Part shown: positions 1 to 5,703 of the stretch, piece by piece | Position numbering within the stretch: the first letter of the stretch is position 1 | Layout of the letters: every line of letters begins with the position of its first letter | Source: an uncultured Nitrosotalea sp. | Lineage (GTDB): Archaea; Thermoproteota; Nitrososphaeria; Nitrososphaerales; Nitrosopumilaceae | NCBI GenBank assembly: GCA_946478655.1 | Contig: CAMLDG010000036.1 | Span: forward strand, 1-5,703 | Direction: 5' to 3' | Length of the DNA stretch: 5,703 nt | Notes under the pieces: generated by a model | Told to the model about the DNA's origin: nothing | Database searches by the model: none | Seen by the model: only the letters and a program-made list of their open reading frames with translations | Program-made: the position numbers and the translations under genes

Positions 1-246
1 ATCAGAGTCACAATCTACCAATATTTCTTTAACCTTTTGCACATTTCCAGATTCCTCTCCTTTCATCCACAATTTATTTCGTGATCTGCTCCAAAACCAT
101 GAGTTACCAGTCTTTTGTGTAAGTTCAAGAGATTCTTTATTTGCATATGCTAGAGTTAGAACTTCTTTAGTGTGAATATCCTGAACAATTACAGGTACGA
201 GACCATCACTTTTTGCAAAATCAATTTCATTTATCTTTTTATTCAT
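1..246 (-). CDS. hisI: Phosphoribosyl-AMP cyclohydrolase HisI, N-terminal part (runs off the window)
   Basis: This cytoplasmic, metal-dependent enzyme opens the adenine ring of PR-AMP to give ProFAR, the third histidine step. The visible frame has no stop and leaves the window at position 1, so about 82 residues are seen of a family usually near 110-140, or more if a HisE domain is fused. Family landmarks are clear: [10 protein letters not shown] near residues 14-23, [11 protein letters not shown], the WFWSRSR strand, [10 protein letters not shown] (canonical form LWxKGExSG), and DCDSD at the edge. DCDSD holds the acidic Mg site and the first zinc-ligand cysteine; the other two cysteines would lie beyond the window. 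I chose ATG at 246 because AGGA stands 7 nt upstream. An in-frame ATG at 264 would add MQKDVV and has no clear ribosome site. hisF ends in the same frame just upstream. Identity is firm; the exact start and any HisE fusion are open. Confidence 0.93.
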   Translation of the reverse strand, partial: MNKKINEIDFAKSDGLVPVIVQDIHTKEVLTLAYANKESLELTQKTGNSWFWSRSRNKLWMKGEESGNVQKVKEILVDCDSD

Positions 247-253
247 TACAACA

Positions 254-257
254 TCCT
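254..257 (-). promoter_or_regulatory. Likely Shine-Dalgarno (AGGA) for hisI
   Basis: AGGA lies 7 nt upstream of the ATG at 246, a good spacing for pairing with the CCUCC end of archaeal 16S rRNA. The alternative ATG at 264 has only a poor match upstream. This is the main reason for preferring the shorter HisI start. The motif is only four bases long and could be chance. Confidence 0.4.
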
Positions 258-264
258 TTTGCAT

Positions 265-282
265 CAGAGCCCTATTTCTCTG
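265..282 (-). other. Small inverted repeat filling the hisF-hisI gap
   Basis: Read on the minus strand, the 18 nt between the hisF stop codon and the first hisI ATG are CAGAG, an 8-nt loop, then CTCTG: a perfect 5-bp stem that exactly spans the gap. There is no U-run after it and hisI follows at once, so it does not look like a terminator. It might affect translation start or mRNA processing, or be chance, since a stem this short is weak. Confidence 0.3.
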
Positions 283-1086
283 TTATAGTCTAACAGGAAC
301 TCCATTTTCTTTGAGATATTCTTTTACTCTATCTACAGAATGAGTTTGATAGTGAAATATTGATGCAGCCAGTGCAGCATCCACATTAGTTTGTAAAAAG
401 ACATCAAGCATGTGTTTAGGTTTGCCGCATCCTCCTGACGCTACAACAGGTATGTTTACAGCATTTACTATTTCTTTGATAAGCTGGACATCATATCCTT
501 CTTTTGTTCCATCCATATCGATACTTGTTAACAGAATCTCTCCTGCTCCACGTTTTTCCACCTCTTTTGCCCACTCTATTGCATCAAGATTGGTGGGAGT
601 TTTTCCTCCATAAATGTAGACTTCGAACCAAAACTTTTTGGAATCAGACTTGAAGATGTGCCTGTCATCTTTTATCTCATAATTGCGTTTTACGTCCATG
701 GCTATCACAATACATTGTTTACCAAAGATTTCCATCAATTTTGTTATTATTCCAGGATTTTTCACAGCTCCTGTATTAATAGCAACCTTGTCAGCACCAC
801 TAAGAAGAATATCTCTTGCATCCTGTAAGGTCTTGACACCTCCACCTACAGTAAATGGAATATCAATTACTTGAGCTACTTTTTGTACAAGACTTTTGAT
901 TGTCTCTCTTTGTTGTTCAGAAGCTGTTATGTCAAGAAAGACTAGTTCATCAGCACCTTCGTGACTATATTTTTCCGCAAGTAAGACAGGGTCACCTGCA
1001 TCTTTTATTGATTTAAAGTGCATTCCCTTCACTACTCGTCCATTATCAACATCAAGGCAAGGAATTACTCTCTTGGTTAAAGTCAT
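283..1086 (-). CDS. hisF: Imidazole glycerol phosphate synthase, cyclase subunit HisF
   Basis: HisF pairs with HisH. It uses ammonia delivered from HisH to convert PRFAR into imidazole glycerol phosphate (IGP) plus AICAR, which links histidine to purine synthesis. The 267 residues form a (beta-alpha)8 barrel. By comparison with Thermotoga HisF, the catalytic aspartates are D12 (in [16 protein letters not shown]) and D131 (in IAMDVKR). The residues around the ammonia entry gate also appear kept: R6, E47, K100 and Q124. Phosphate-binding loops are visible as TVGGGV near 80 and ASGGCGK near 216, echoing the half-barrel duplication shared with HisA. About 15 extra residues follow D131, with a Lys/Asp-rich stretch and then [14 protein letters not shown]; this longer hairpin is usual in archaeal HisF. 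The ATG overlaps the hisA stop as ATGA, and a strong Shine-Dalgarno lies within the end of hisA. No key residue is missing. Confidence 0.98.
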   Translation of the reverse strand: MTLTKRVIPCLDVDNGRVVKGMHFKSIKDAGDPVLLAEKYSHEGADELVFLDITASEQQRETIKSLVQKVAQVIDIPFTVGGGVKTLQDARDILLSGADKVAINTGAVKNPGIITKLMEIFGKQCIVIAMDVKRNYEIKDDRHIFKSDSKKFWFEVYIYGGKTPTNLDAIEWAKEVEKRGAGEILLTSIDMDGTKEGYDVQLIKEIVNAVNIPVVASGGCGKPKHMLDVFLQTNVDAALAASIFHYQTHSVDRVKEYLKENGVPVRL

Positions 1087-1790
1087 GCTAGTGTCTTAAC
1101 CTCCTCTACAGATATCTTTCCATCATATAACGCCTTACCTAGAATTACCCCAGATGCACCACATTTTTTTACATTTACAATATCTTGCAAATTAGATATC
1201 CCTCCACTTGCTATAACATTTACATTTTTTATGTCACATGATTTTTGCAAGGATTCAAGATCTGGACCATGTAGTGTTCCATCTCTTTCTACAGTGGTTA
1301 TGAGAAATTGAGAGTAACCAAGCCTTACAAAATTTTCAATTCCTGGAATAAGTTCTATTCCAGTACTTTCCTTCCATCCACTTATCACAATTTTGCCACC
1401 CATCTGATCTGCAGATATCACAATCCTTTCTTTTCCAAATTTCTTTGAGACTTCTTCTAGGATCTCTTTATTTTTAAAAGCAATAGTTCCAAGTACCACC
1501 TTGGAAGAAAATTGTAATGCATTTTCTATTATTTCCTTTGTACGTAAGCCACCTGCAGCCTCAACAGGTATAGAGACCGATTCTGTGATTTTTTTAATTG
1601 TTTGAAGATTTGAACCCGTTCCAAGTGTGGCGTCCAAATCTACTACATGAAGCATATCTGCACCTGCTTTTTCCCATTTTTTTGCCATCCCAACAGGGTC
1701 AGAACTGTATACAGTTTTATTTTTTGGATCTCCCTTTACTAGTCGTACTACTTTGTTGTCCATAATGTCAATGGCAGGAATTACTTTCAC
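1083..1790 (-). CDS. hisA: ProFAR isomerase HisA (phosphoribosylformimino-AICAR-P isomerase)
   Basis: HisA carries out the Amadori-type rearrangement of ProFAR to PRFAR, the substrate of HisHF. With the start used here the protein has 235 residues, close to the family's usual 240, and is a (beta-alpha)8 barrel related to HisF. It begins MKVIPAIDIMDNKVVRL, which puts the catalytic aspartate at D8 as in Thermotoga HisA. The second catalytic aspartate is D128 (ISADQMGG), and T165 in ITTVERDGTL fits the conserved active-site threonine. Phosphate loops are VEAAGGLR near 76 and IASGGIS near 193. Two GTG starts are possible. The one at 1790 overlaps the hisH stop by 4 nt (GTGA), like other junctions here. 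The one at 1799 adds only MQK and gives a 13-nt overlap. I prefer 1790. It ends in an ATGA overlap with hisF. Confidence 0.97.
   Translation of the reverse strand: MKVIPAIDIMDNKVVRLVKGDPKNKTVYSSDPVGMAKKWEKAGADMLHVVDLDATLGTGSNLQTIKKITESVSIPVEAAGGLRTKEIIENALQFSSKVVLGTIAFKNKEILEEVSKKFGKERIVISADQMGGKIVISGWKESTGIELIPGIENFVRLGYSQFLITTVERDGTLHGPDLESLQKSCDIKNVNVIASGGISNLQDIVNVKKCGASGVILGKALYDGKISVEEVKTLA
1099..1105 (-). promoter_or_regulatory. Strong Shine-Dalgarno (AGGAGGT) for hisF
   Basis: AGGAGGT, the best ribosome-site match I found in the window, lies within the last codons of hisA (Glu-Glu-Val). It ends 12 nt before the hisF ATG, somewhat further than the ideal spacing. Together with the ATGA overlap it suggests that hisF translation is both coupled to hisA and able to recruit ribosomes itself. 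Confidence 0.6.
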
Positions 1791-2392
1791 TTTTTGCACA
1801 CTCGTAAAAAGTTCTTGATCATAATAGAGCCAACTTTGCTTGATTTTTCAGGATGAAATTGAGTTCCAAATAATGTGTGATTTTCGATTACGGCAGGCAC
1901 GTTTATCCCATAATCAGAGTCAGCCTTGATGATTTCTTCATTTTTCGGTTTTACTCTGTAGGAATGAACAAAATAAACCCATGAACCTTCCTTGACTCCA
2001 TCTAACAAGACACTTGGTTTTTTTATCTGAAGATTGTTCCAGCCCATGTGAGGAATCTTGAATTTGTTTGGAAGAAGTATAACTTCGCCATCCAAAACTC
2101 CTAGTCCTCCAAGTTTTCCTTCTTCGCTTTTCTCAAAGAACATCTCCATGCCTAAGCATATACCCAATACAGGAATCTGATTCTTTACCAAATCTTGGAA
2201 TTCAATTTTTGAAGTGTGAAGACTCTTTATTGCAGGATCAAAGTTTCCTACTCCAGGCAAAAGTAATCCAGAATAATTATTTATCTTGCTGAGGCTAGTT
2301 ATGATATCTACTTCTGCATTATTTTTTTCTAGTGATGATTTGAGACTGAATATGTTTCCTGCTCCATAGTCAAATATTGCCACTTTGACCAT
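1787..2392 (-). CDS. hisH: Imidazole glycerol phosphate synthase, glutamine amidotransferase subunit HisH
   Basis: HisH is a class I (triad) glutaminase that hydrolyses glutamine and passes the ammonia through the HisF barrel. The 201 residues match the family's usual length. The nucleophile elbow is GICLGM with C79, and the other triad members are H180 and E182 in TQFHPEKSS. The oxyanion-strand motif PGVG is at 46-49 (LLLPGVGNFDPAI). PHMGWN near 114-119 and YFVHSYR near 140-146 are further family signatures. The ATG directly abuts the hisB stop (TAA-ATG), and a Shine-Dalgarno lies in the end of hisB. Downstream it overlaps hisA, and hisF follows hisA, so both subunits of the complex come from one transcript. 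All catalytic residues are present. Confidence 0.98.
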   Translation of the reverse strand: MVKVAIFDYGAGNIFSLKSSLEKNNAEVDIITSLSKINNYSGLLLPGVGNFDPAIKSLHTSKIEFQDLVKNQIPVLGICLGMEMFFEKSEEGKLGGLGVLDGEVILLPNKFKIPHMGWNNLQIKKPSVLLDGVKEGSWVYFVHSYRVKPKNEEIIKADSDYGINVPAVIENHTLFGTQFHPEKSSKVGSIMIKNFLRVCKK

Positions 2393-2980
2393 TTACATGG
2401 CACCTTTTGTACTTGGTATTCCTTTTTGCTTGTGATCATAACCTGCAGCTGTTCTCCAAGCCACTGCAAATGCCTTTATCGCAGCCTCAATCTTGTGATG
2501 ATCATTGTCTCCATATTTTACAGACACGTGTATGCAGATGTTTAGATTCTGAGCCAGTGATCGGAAAAAGTGTTCCAGATCTTCTTTTGAGATTTCTTCT
2601 ATCTGGTTTCTCTTAATAGACAAGTCAATTCTTTGATACTGTCTTTTGACAAGATCTAAGGATGCCTCTGCAAGCGATTCATCCATTGGTACTGAAGCAT
2701 AACCAAATCTTACAATTCCAGATCTGTTACCCAGAGATTGATCCATTGCATTACCTAGAGCTATTGCTGCATCCTCGATTAGGTGATGATCTATTCCATC
2801 CATCGACTTTGCATTCAGTTTAAGATCTAGCATAGCATGTTTTGACAGAGATACAATGAGGTGATCAAGAAATGGCAAACCTGTCTTAACAGAGATTTTC
2901 CCAGTTCCATCCAGATTTACCTCAACTAGTACCTCGGTTTCCTTAGTTTTCCTATTGATGTGTGCTTTTCTAGATTTCAT
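2393..2980 (-). CDS. hisB: Imidazoleglycerol-phosphate dehydratase HisB (monofunctional, divergent)
   Basis: This enzyme dehydrates IGP to imidazole acetol phosphate; family members bind two Mn ions and assemble as 24-mers. The 195 residues contain only the dehydratase domain, without the N-terminal phosphatase fused in enterobacterial HisB. Visible signatures are the [18 protein letters not shown] start, LPFLDHL (D39, H40), DHHLIED (H65, H66, E69, D70), [23 protein letters not shown] (H161, H162, E165) and the terminal STKG (190-193). Several usually fixed positions differ: IDDHH is GIDHH, DLSGRPY is DLVKRQY, and the Phe/Tyr before Lys in the second HH motif is Ile. I start at ATG 2980, which gives the typical [15 protein letters not shown] beginning. 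An in-frame TTG at 3016 adds 12 residues that do not resemble the family and would overlap the upstream gene. The metal ligands are intact, so it is probably active. Confidence 0.95.
   Translation of the reverse strand: MKSRKAHINRKTKETEVLVEVNLDGTGKISVKTGLPFLDHLIVSLSKHAMLDLKLNAKSMDGIDHHLIEDAAIALGNAMDQSLGNRSGIVRFGYASVPMDESLAEASLDLVKRQYQRIDLSIKRNQIEEISKEDLEHFFRSLAQNLNICIHVSVKYGDNDHHKIEAAIKAFAVAWRTAAGYDHKQKGIPSTKGAM
2401..2405 (-). promoter_or_regulatory. Shine-Dalgarno (AGGTG) for hisH
   Basis: AGGTG, a match to the archaeal GGAGGTGAT consensus, lies 8 nt before the hisH ATG. It sits within the codons for the conserved hisB C-terminal Lys-Gly-Ala. It supports the ATG at 2392, which directly follows the hisB stop codon. 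Confidence 0.5.
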
Positions 2981-3008
2981 TAAAATCCCCGAGTAGAGAA
3001 GGGGTTTA
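2981..3008 (-). other. Inverted repeat between the HAD gene and hisB
   Basis: On the minus strand, TAAA-CCCC (starting with the HAD stop codon) can pair with GGGG-TTTA across a 10-nt loop, with a 2-nt bulge, ending one base before the hisB ATG. The GGGG is also the only purine-rich ribosome-site candidate for hisB, about 6 nt upstream of its start. The hairpin could therefore hide hisB initiation until ribosomes finishing the HAD gene open it. No U-tract follows, so it is not a convincing terminator. Function is inference. Confidence 0.35.
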
Positions 3009-3992
3009 TGCCTCAACCAGATTTAATGTCTTCGGAATTAGATCTATTGATTGGACTATAATATCAGCATGGTTGTTCTCAAATAGAGATTTTTTTGCTT
3101 TAGGATCATTACTAGTACCATATACACCACAAAATATTGTGGATATGCCAGATTCATCAGCCTTACGCGCCATTAGATAGTCTTCCATGGAATCACCCAC
3201 ATATAGCGAGGTAGTTCCGTTCATGCCTTTAATTGACGACATAAGAGATTGAGGATTTGGCTTTGCCATTTCACGTGGTTCATCTTCTAGAAATTTCGAG
3301 TTATCTAGATCAAATTCTTGGAACAAGTCCTTGAGAGAGTGTTTTGCAGATAAATGTCCCCTGCCTGTTACAATAGCAATTTTCTTTCCAAATCTACCAT
3401 GTAGTTTTGTAACAAGATCTTTATTCAAAATCACAACATCATTTTCAATCAATCCAAGACCATGAAAAAACTCTGAGTTTCTCTTGTATAGTTTTTGATA
3501 CAACTCAGAACCATAAAATATTTCATCAAATATTGAGGATAATGGATTTTGGAATTTTTTACCTGGATATGATAATTTTTTTCTAATGTCAGAAACATCA
3601 GCATTAATAGCATTCATGTATTTCTCAACAGACTTTATTCCGCTATGATCTGCATTTTCAATTACTTGTAGTATGAATTCGGAGAAGGGTTGGTTTCTTT
3701 TCTTTGCTGCAACAATAGCCAGTATCAATGCATATGTAACATCAATTTCGTCATTAAAACCACCACTAGCTTTGAAACCTTCTATCATTTTTGTTGTCAC
3801 CAATCCTGATTCATTTACTTGGGTCATTTCTTTTAAGATAAAATCTACAGTTTTTTTTATGGCCAAATCATAAGAGTTTGACACATCGATTAGTACTCCA
3901 TCGCAGTCAAATACTATGGAATCTAATTTTTTTATTTTCTCAATTTTTGTTGGATCTATTGTGATCCCTTCTTGTATTTCCTTTAGAGTCAA
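3006..3992 (-). CDS. HAD-superfamily (subfamily IA-like) phosphatase in the his operon; candidate histidinol-phosphate phosphatase
   Basis: This 328-residue protein has all four haloacid dehalogenase catalytic motifs. Motif I is FDCDGVLID (nucleophile D29, acid/base D31), motif II is IVTGRG (T209), motif III is the lysine K244 in EMAKPNP, and motif IV is VGDSMED (D267, D271, Mg binding). About 170 mostly helical residues between motifs I and II form a large cap, including [13 protein letters not shown] near 77-89. I recall this as typical of the family modelled as HAD-SF-IA-hyp1 (TIGR01548). It lies between hisC and hisB, at the place of the phosphatase half of enterobacterial HisB, and no other phosphatase is seen. 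The inferred role is histidinol phosphate to histidinol; another sugar- or nucleotide-phosphate substrate is possible. The start is TTG, overlapping the hisC stop as TTGA; no ATG occurs before about residue 56, inside the fold. The HAD assignment is firm, the substrate is not. Confidence 0.9.
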   Translation of the reverse strand: MTLKEIQEGITIDPTKIEKIKKLDSIVFDCDGVLIDVSNSYDLAIKKTVDFILKEMTQVNESGLVTTKMIEGFKASGGFNDEIDVTYALILAIVAAKKRNQPFSEFILQVIENADHSGIKSVEKYMNAINADVSDIRKKLSYPGKKFQNPLSSIFDEIFYGSELYQKLYKRNSEFFHGLGLIENDVVILNKDLVTKLHGRFGKKIAIVTGRGHLSAKHSLKDLFQEFDLDNSKFLEDEPREMAKPNPQSLMSSIKGMNGTTSLYVGDSMEDYLMARKADESGISTIFCGVYGTSNDPKAKKSLFENNHADIIVQSIDLIPKTLNLVEA

Positions 3993-5059
3993 TTCAGTAA
4001 ATCCCGTATGGCGGTAAGAAACTTGGAATTCATATCTTGTGAACCTACTGTGACTCGTAGACAGCCCTCATGAGAGCCAACTTTTCCGAGATTCTTTATT
4101 GATATGCCTTGTTCAATTAGTGCCTTGTAGATTCGTTGACTGGAACCTCCAGCAGCAAAGAGAACAAAATTTGCTTTTGAATCAAATACCTCAAATATCT
4201 TCATTTGTTGTAGATTAGCAATAATTCGTGAACGTTCTTTCTTGACAAGATTTGCAACATCTGTAAAATATTTTGATTGTCGTAGAGCCAGTATGCCAAC
4301 TTCTATTGCTAATGTATTCAGAGGGTAAGGATACTGGATCACTCTTGTGAATGTATCAATTATCTGCGCATTAGCCACAAAATATCCCACTCGTAGTCCT
4401 GCCAATCCAAATGATTTAGACAAGGTCCTAAGTACGATAAGATTATTGATCTTTTTTGCCATATCTATAATAGAATAATCAGAAAATTCTACGTATGCTT
4501 CATCAATGATTACAAGACCCTTGAATTCACGGATCAACCTTTCAAGATCTCTTTTCTCAAACTGAAATCCAGTCGGATTGTTTGGTGTATCAAGATAAAG
4601 AATACTAGCTTTCTTGGAATTTGATAAGAATTTTTCCAGATTAAGAGTCATGCTCTTGTCAAATGGAATTTTTATTGTAGGAATTGAATAAAGTTTGCAT
4701 CGTTCCTCAAAGAACCCAAAAGTTGGATCAGATGTCAGTATTTTAGTATCTTTAGAAACAAAGTTACTTAGAAAAAGATCAATTATCTGATCAGAACCAT
4801 TCCCAACTCCAATCATTTCTTTTGGTATTCCTACATACTTTGAGATATCTTGGACTAGTCTTTCTGTTCCTCCCAATGGATACTCTCTGACGTCCATGTT
4901 TTCTTTTGCATCGTTTATCATTTTTTTGAGAAAATCGTCAGAGACTGCATAGTTTTCATTTGAATCTAGTTTTATCACATTCGAGTGTTTTTCAGGTTTT
5001 TTGTAACCTGTAAGTTTGGAATATTTGTCTAATTCCTTTGCAAACCAGCCTTTTTTCAT
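3989..5059 (-). CDS. hisC: Histidinol-phosphate aminotransferase HisC
   Basis: HisC is a PLP-dependent fold type I aminotransferase that converts imidazole acetol phosphate and glutamate to L-histidinol phosphate and 2-oxoglutarate. Its 356 residues are the usual length. Visible motifs are NGSDQIIDL near 87-95, TPNNPTG (N161), IIDEAYVEF (D186 and Y189, PLP contacts), the PLP lysine K215 in TLSKSFGLAGLRVGY (with R223) and the carboxylate-binding arginine R335 in CLRVTVG. The N-terminal substrate motif, usually NENPxGP, reads NENYAVS here, a small departure. The ATG overlaps the hisD stop as ATGA, and its own stop overlaps the HAD start. Related class I/II aminotransferases such as CobD look similar, but position between hisD and hisB settles the role. 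Confidence 0.97.
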   Translation of the reverse strand: MKKGWFAKELDKYSKLTGYKKPEKHSNVIKLDSNENYAVSDDFLKKMINDAKENMDVREYPLGGTERLVQDISKYVGIPKEMIGVGNGSDQIIDLFLSNFVSKDTKILTSDPTFGFFEERCKLYSIPTIKIPFDKSMTLNLEKFLSNSKKASILYLDTPNNPTGFQFEKRDLERLIREFKGLVIIDEAYVEFSDYSIIDMAKKINNLIVLRTLSKSFGLAGLRVGYFVANAQIIDTFTRVIQYPYPLNTLAIEVGILALRQSKYFTDVANLVKKERSRIIANLQQMKIFEVFDSKANFVLFAAGGSSQRIYKALIEQGISIKNLGKVGSHEGCLRVTVGSQDMNSKFLTAIRDLLN

Positions 5060-5703
5060 GACAATCTACCCTTTACTGCCTCATAGTGATTTGGCAAGCC
5101 CTCTGCTTCAGTCAAGGCTTTCATGTATTTTGAAATTTTCTTTAATGCAGATTCTGAAGATTCTACCTGTGTCTGTATCTTCATGTAATCCAGCACTCCT
5201 AATGAACCTCTAGTTCTGCCAAATCTGTTAGTTGGAAGTATGTGATTTGATCCTAGCAAGTAATCACTAGCTGATGATGGAGTATTCTTTCCTATTAGTG
5301 TCAGTCCTGCAGATTTTATTTTCTTTGCTAACTGTTGCGGTTTTTTTGTGATTATTTCAAGATGTTCAGGCGCTAGTTTGTTTGCAAAATCGATCATTTG
5401 TTGCTCCGTATTACACATGACAATAAATCCATTTTTTTGTAGACTCTCTTTTACAATCAAGGATCTCTTGATTGTTTTAATTTTTTTCTGTAATGATTTC
5501 AATACGGAATCTTTTAGTTTTGGAGAATTTGTGATAAGACAACACATGGTATCAGGGCTGTGTTCTGCCTGAGAAATCAGATCAAGTGCAACAAGTTCTG
5601 CATCTGCAGTAACATCCGCTATTATAGCAAGCTCAGTGGGTCCTGCAACCATATCAATTGAGACCACCTCACTGAGCAGTGATTTTGCAAGTGTAACAAA
5701 TGC
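5056..5703 (-). CDS. hisD: Histidinol dehydrogenase HisD, C-terminal half (5' end outside window)
   Basis: HisD is a zinc- and NAD-dependent enzyme that oxidises L-histidinol in two steps to L-histidine, the end of the pathway. The open frame reaches the window edge, so 215 residues are visible of about 430. Numbering from the first visible residue, AFVTLAKSLL leads into SIDMVAGPTEL (15-25). Zinc ligands Q45 and H48 are in SQAEHSPD, the catalytic Glu-His pair is E113-H114 in LAPEHLEI, D147 is in SDYLLGSNHILPT (with H154), and the last zinc-ligand histidine is H206 in EGLPNHYEAV. These correspond to Q259, H262, E326, H327, D360, H367 and H419 of the E. coli enzyme. A GTG at 5667 could be taken as a start, but conserved HisD sequence continues upstream of it. 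It ends in an ATGA overlap with hisC. hisG probably lies upstream, outside the window. Confidence 0.97.
   Translation of the reverse strand, partial: AFVTLAKSLLSEVVSIDMVAGPTELAIIADVTADAELVALDLISQAEHSPDTMCCLITNSPKLKDSVLKSLQKKIKTIKRSLIVKESLQKNGFIVMCNTEQQMIDFANKLAPEHLEIITKKPQQLAKKIKSAGLTLIGKNTPSSASDYLLGSNHILPTNRFGRTRGSLGVLDYMKIQTQVESSESALKKISKYMKALTEAEGLPNHYEAVKGRLS

Noticed and set aside
410..613. Plus-strand open frame of 67 codons inside hisF
   Set aside because: Lies wholly antisense to a firmly identified gene, resembles no known family, and is explained by the codon bias of the real gene. The plus-strand frames at 683-874, 2407-2616, 3673-3873, 5016-5213 and 5348-5572 are rejected for the same reason.
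1797..1799. GTG at 1799 as the hisA start
   Set aside because: It would add MQK before the canonical MKVIPAID start and give a 13-nt overlap. The GTG at 1790 puts the catalytic Asp at position 8 and gives a 4-nt overlap; the longer form cannot be excluded.
1083..1799. Sequence similarity between hisA and hisF as a recent duplication or repeat
   Set aside because: Both are (beta-alpha)8 barrels of ancient common origin; the resemblance is limited to phosphate loops and strand motifs, with no DNA-level repeat.
2981..3016. Longer hisB start at the TTG at 3016
   Set aside because: The added 12 residues do not look like the family's N-terminus, and the ATG at 2980 gives the typical beginning.
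3846..3860. Runs of T on the plus strand here and elsewhere (for example 5051-5056) as terminators
   Set aside because: They are A-runs in the transcribed sense, encode lysines inside genes, and have no preceding GC-rich hairpin.
5665..5667. GTG at 5667 as the start of a short HisD
   Set aside because: Conserved HisD sequence (AFVTLAKSLL) continues upstream in frame to the window edge, so the gene is cut by the window and not truncated.

Overview
The window is part of a histidine biosynthesis operon. Every supported gene lies on the minus strand, so transcription runs from high to low coordinates. The DNA is AT-rich, the proteins are lysine-rich, and the protein styles are archaeal: HisF carries the insert typical of archaeal homologues, HisB is divergent, and a HAD phosphatase sits inside the operon. 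Together these suggest an ammonia-oxidising archaeon of the Nitrososphaerota (Thaumarchaeota), probably related to Nitrosopumilus/Nitrosotalea. This placement is by recognition only; there is no rRNA or other taxonomic marker in the window.

Layout in transcription order: hisD (3' half only, entering at 5703), hisC, an unnamed HAD-superfamily phosphatase, hisB (dehydratase only), hisH, hisA, hisF and hisI (5' part only, leaving at position 1). The genes are packed tightly. hisD/hisC, hisC/HAD, hisH/hisA and hisA/hisF overlap by 4 nt (hisA if its inner GTG is used), and hisB/hisH abut as TAA-ATG. The only real spacers are 25 nt before hisB and 18-36 nt before hisI, and each contains a small inverted repeat. 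There is no promoter, terminator, RNA gene, mobile element or CRISPR array, and no gene-free stretch longer than 40 nt.

In the pathway, HisI opens the PR-AMP ring and HisA isomerises ProFAR to PRFAR. The HisH-HisF glutamine amidotransferase/cyclase then gives imidazole glycerol phosphate plus AICAR. HisB dehydrates that to imidazole acetol phosphate, HisC transaminates it to histidinol phosphate, a phosphatase must give histidinol, and HisD oxidises histidinol to histidine. The HAD protein sits between hisC and hisB, where the phosphatase half of the enterobacterial bifunctional HisB lies, and is the obvious candidate for the phosphatase step. The gene order D-C-(phosphatase)-B-H-A-F-I matches the enterobacterial his operon.

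I see no exotic new system. The points worth following up are the HAD phosphatase, the divergent HisB active-site signatures and the bacterial-like gene order.
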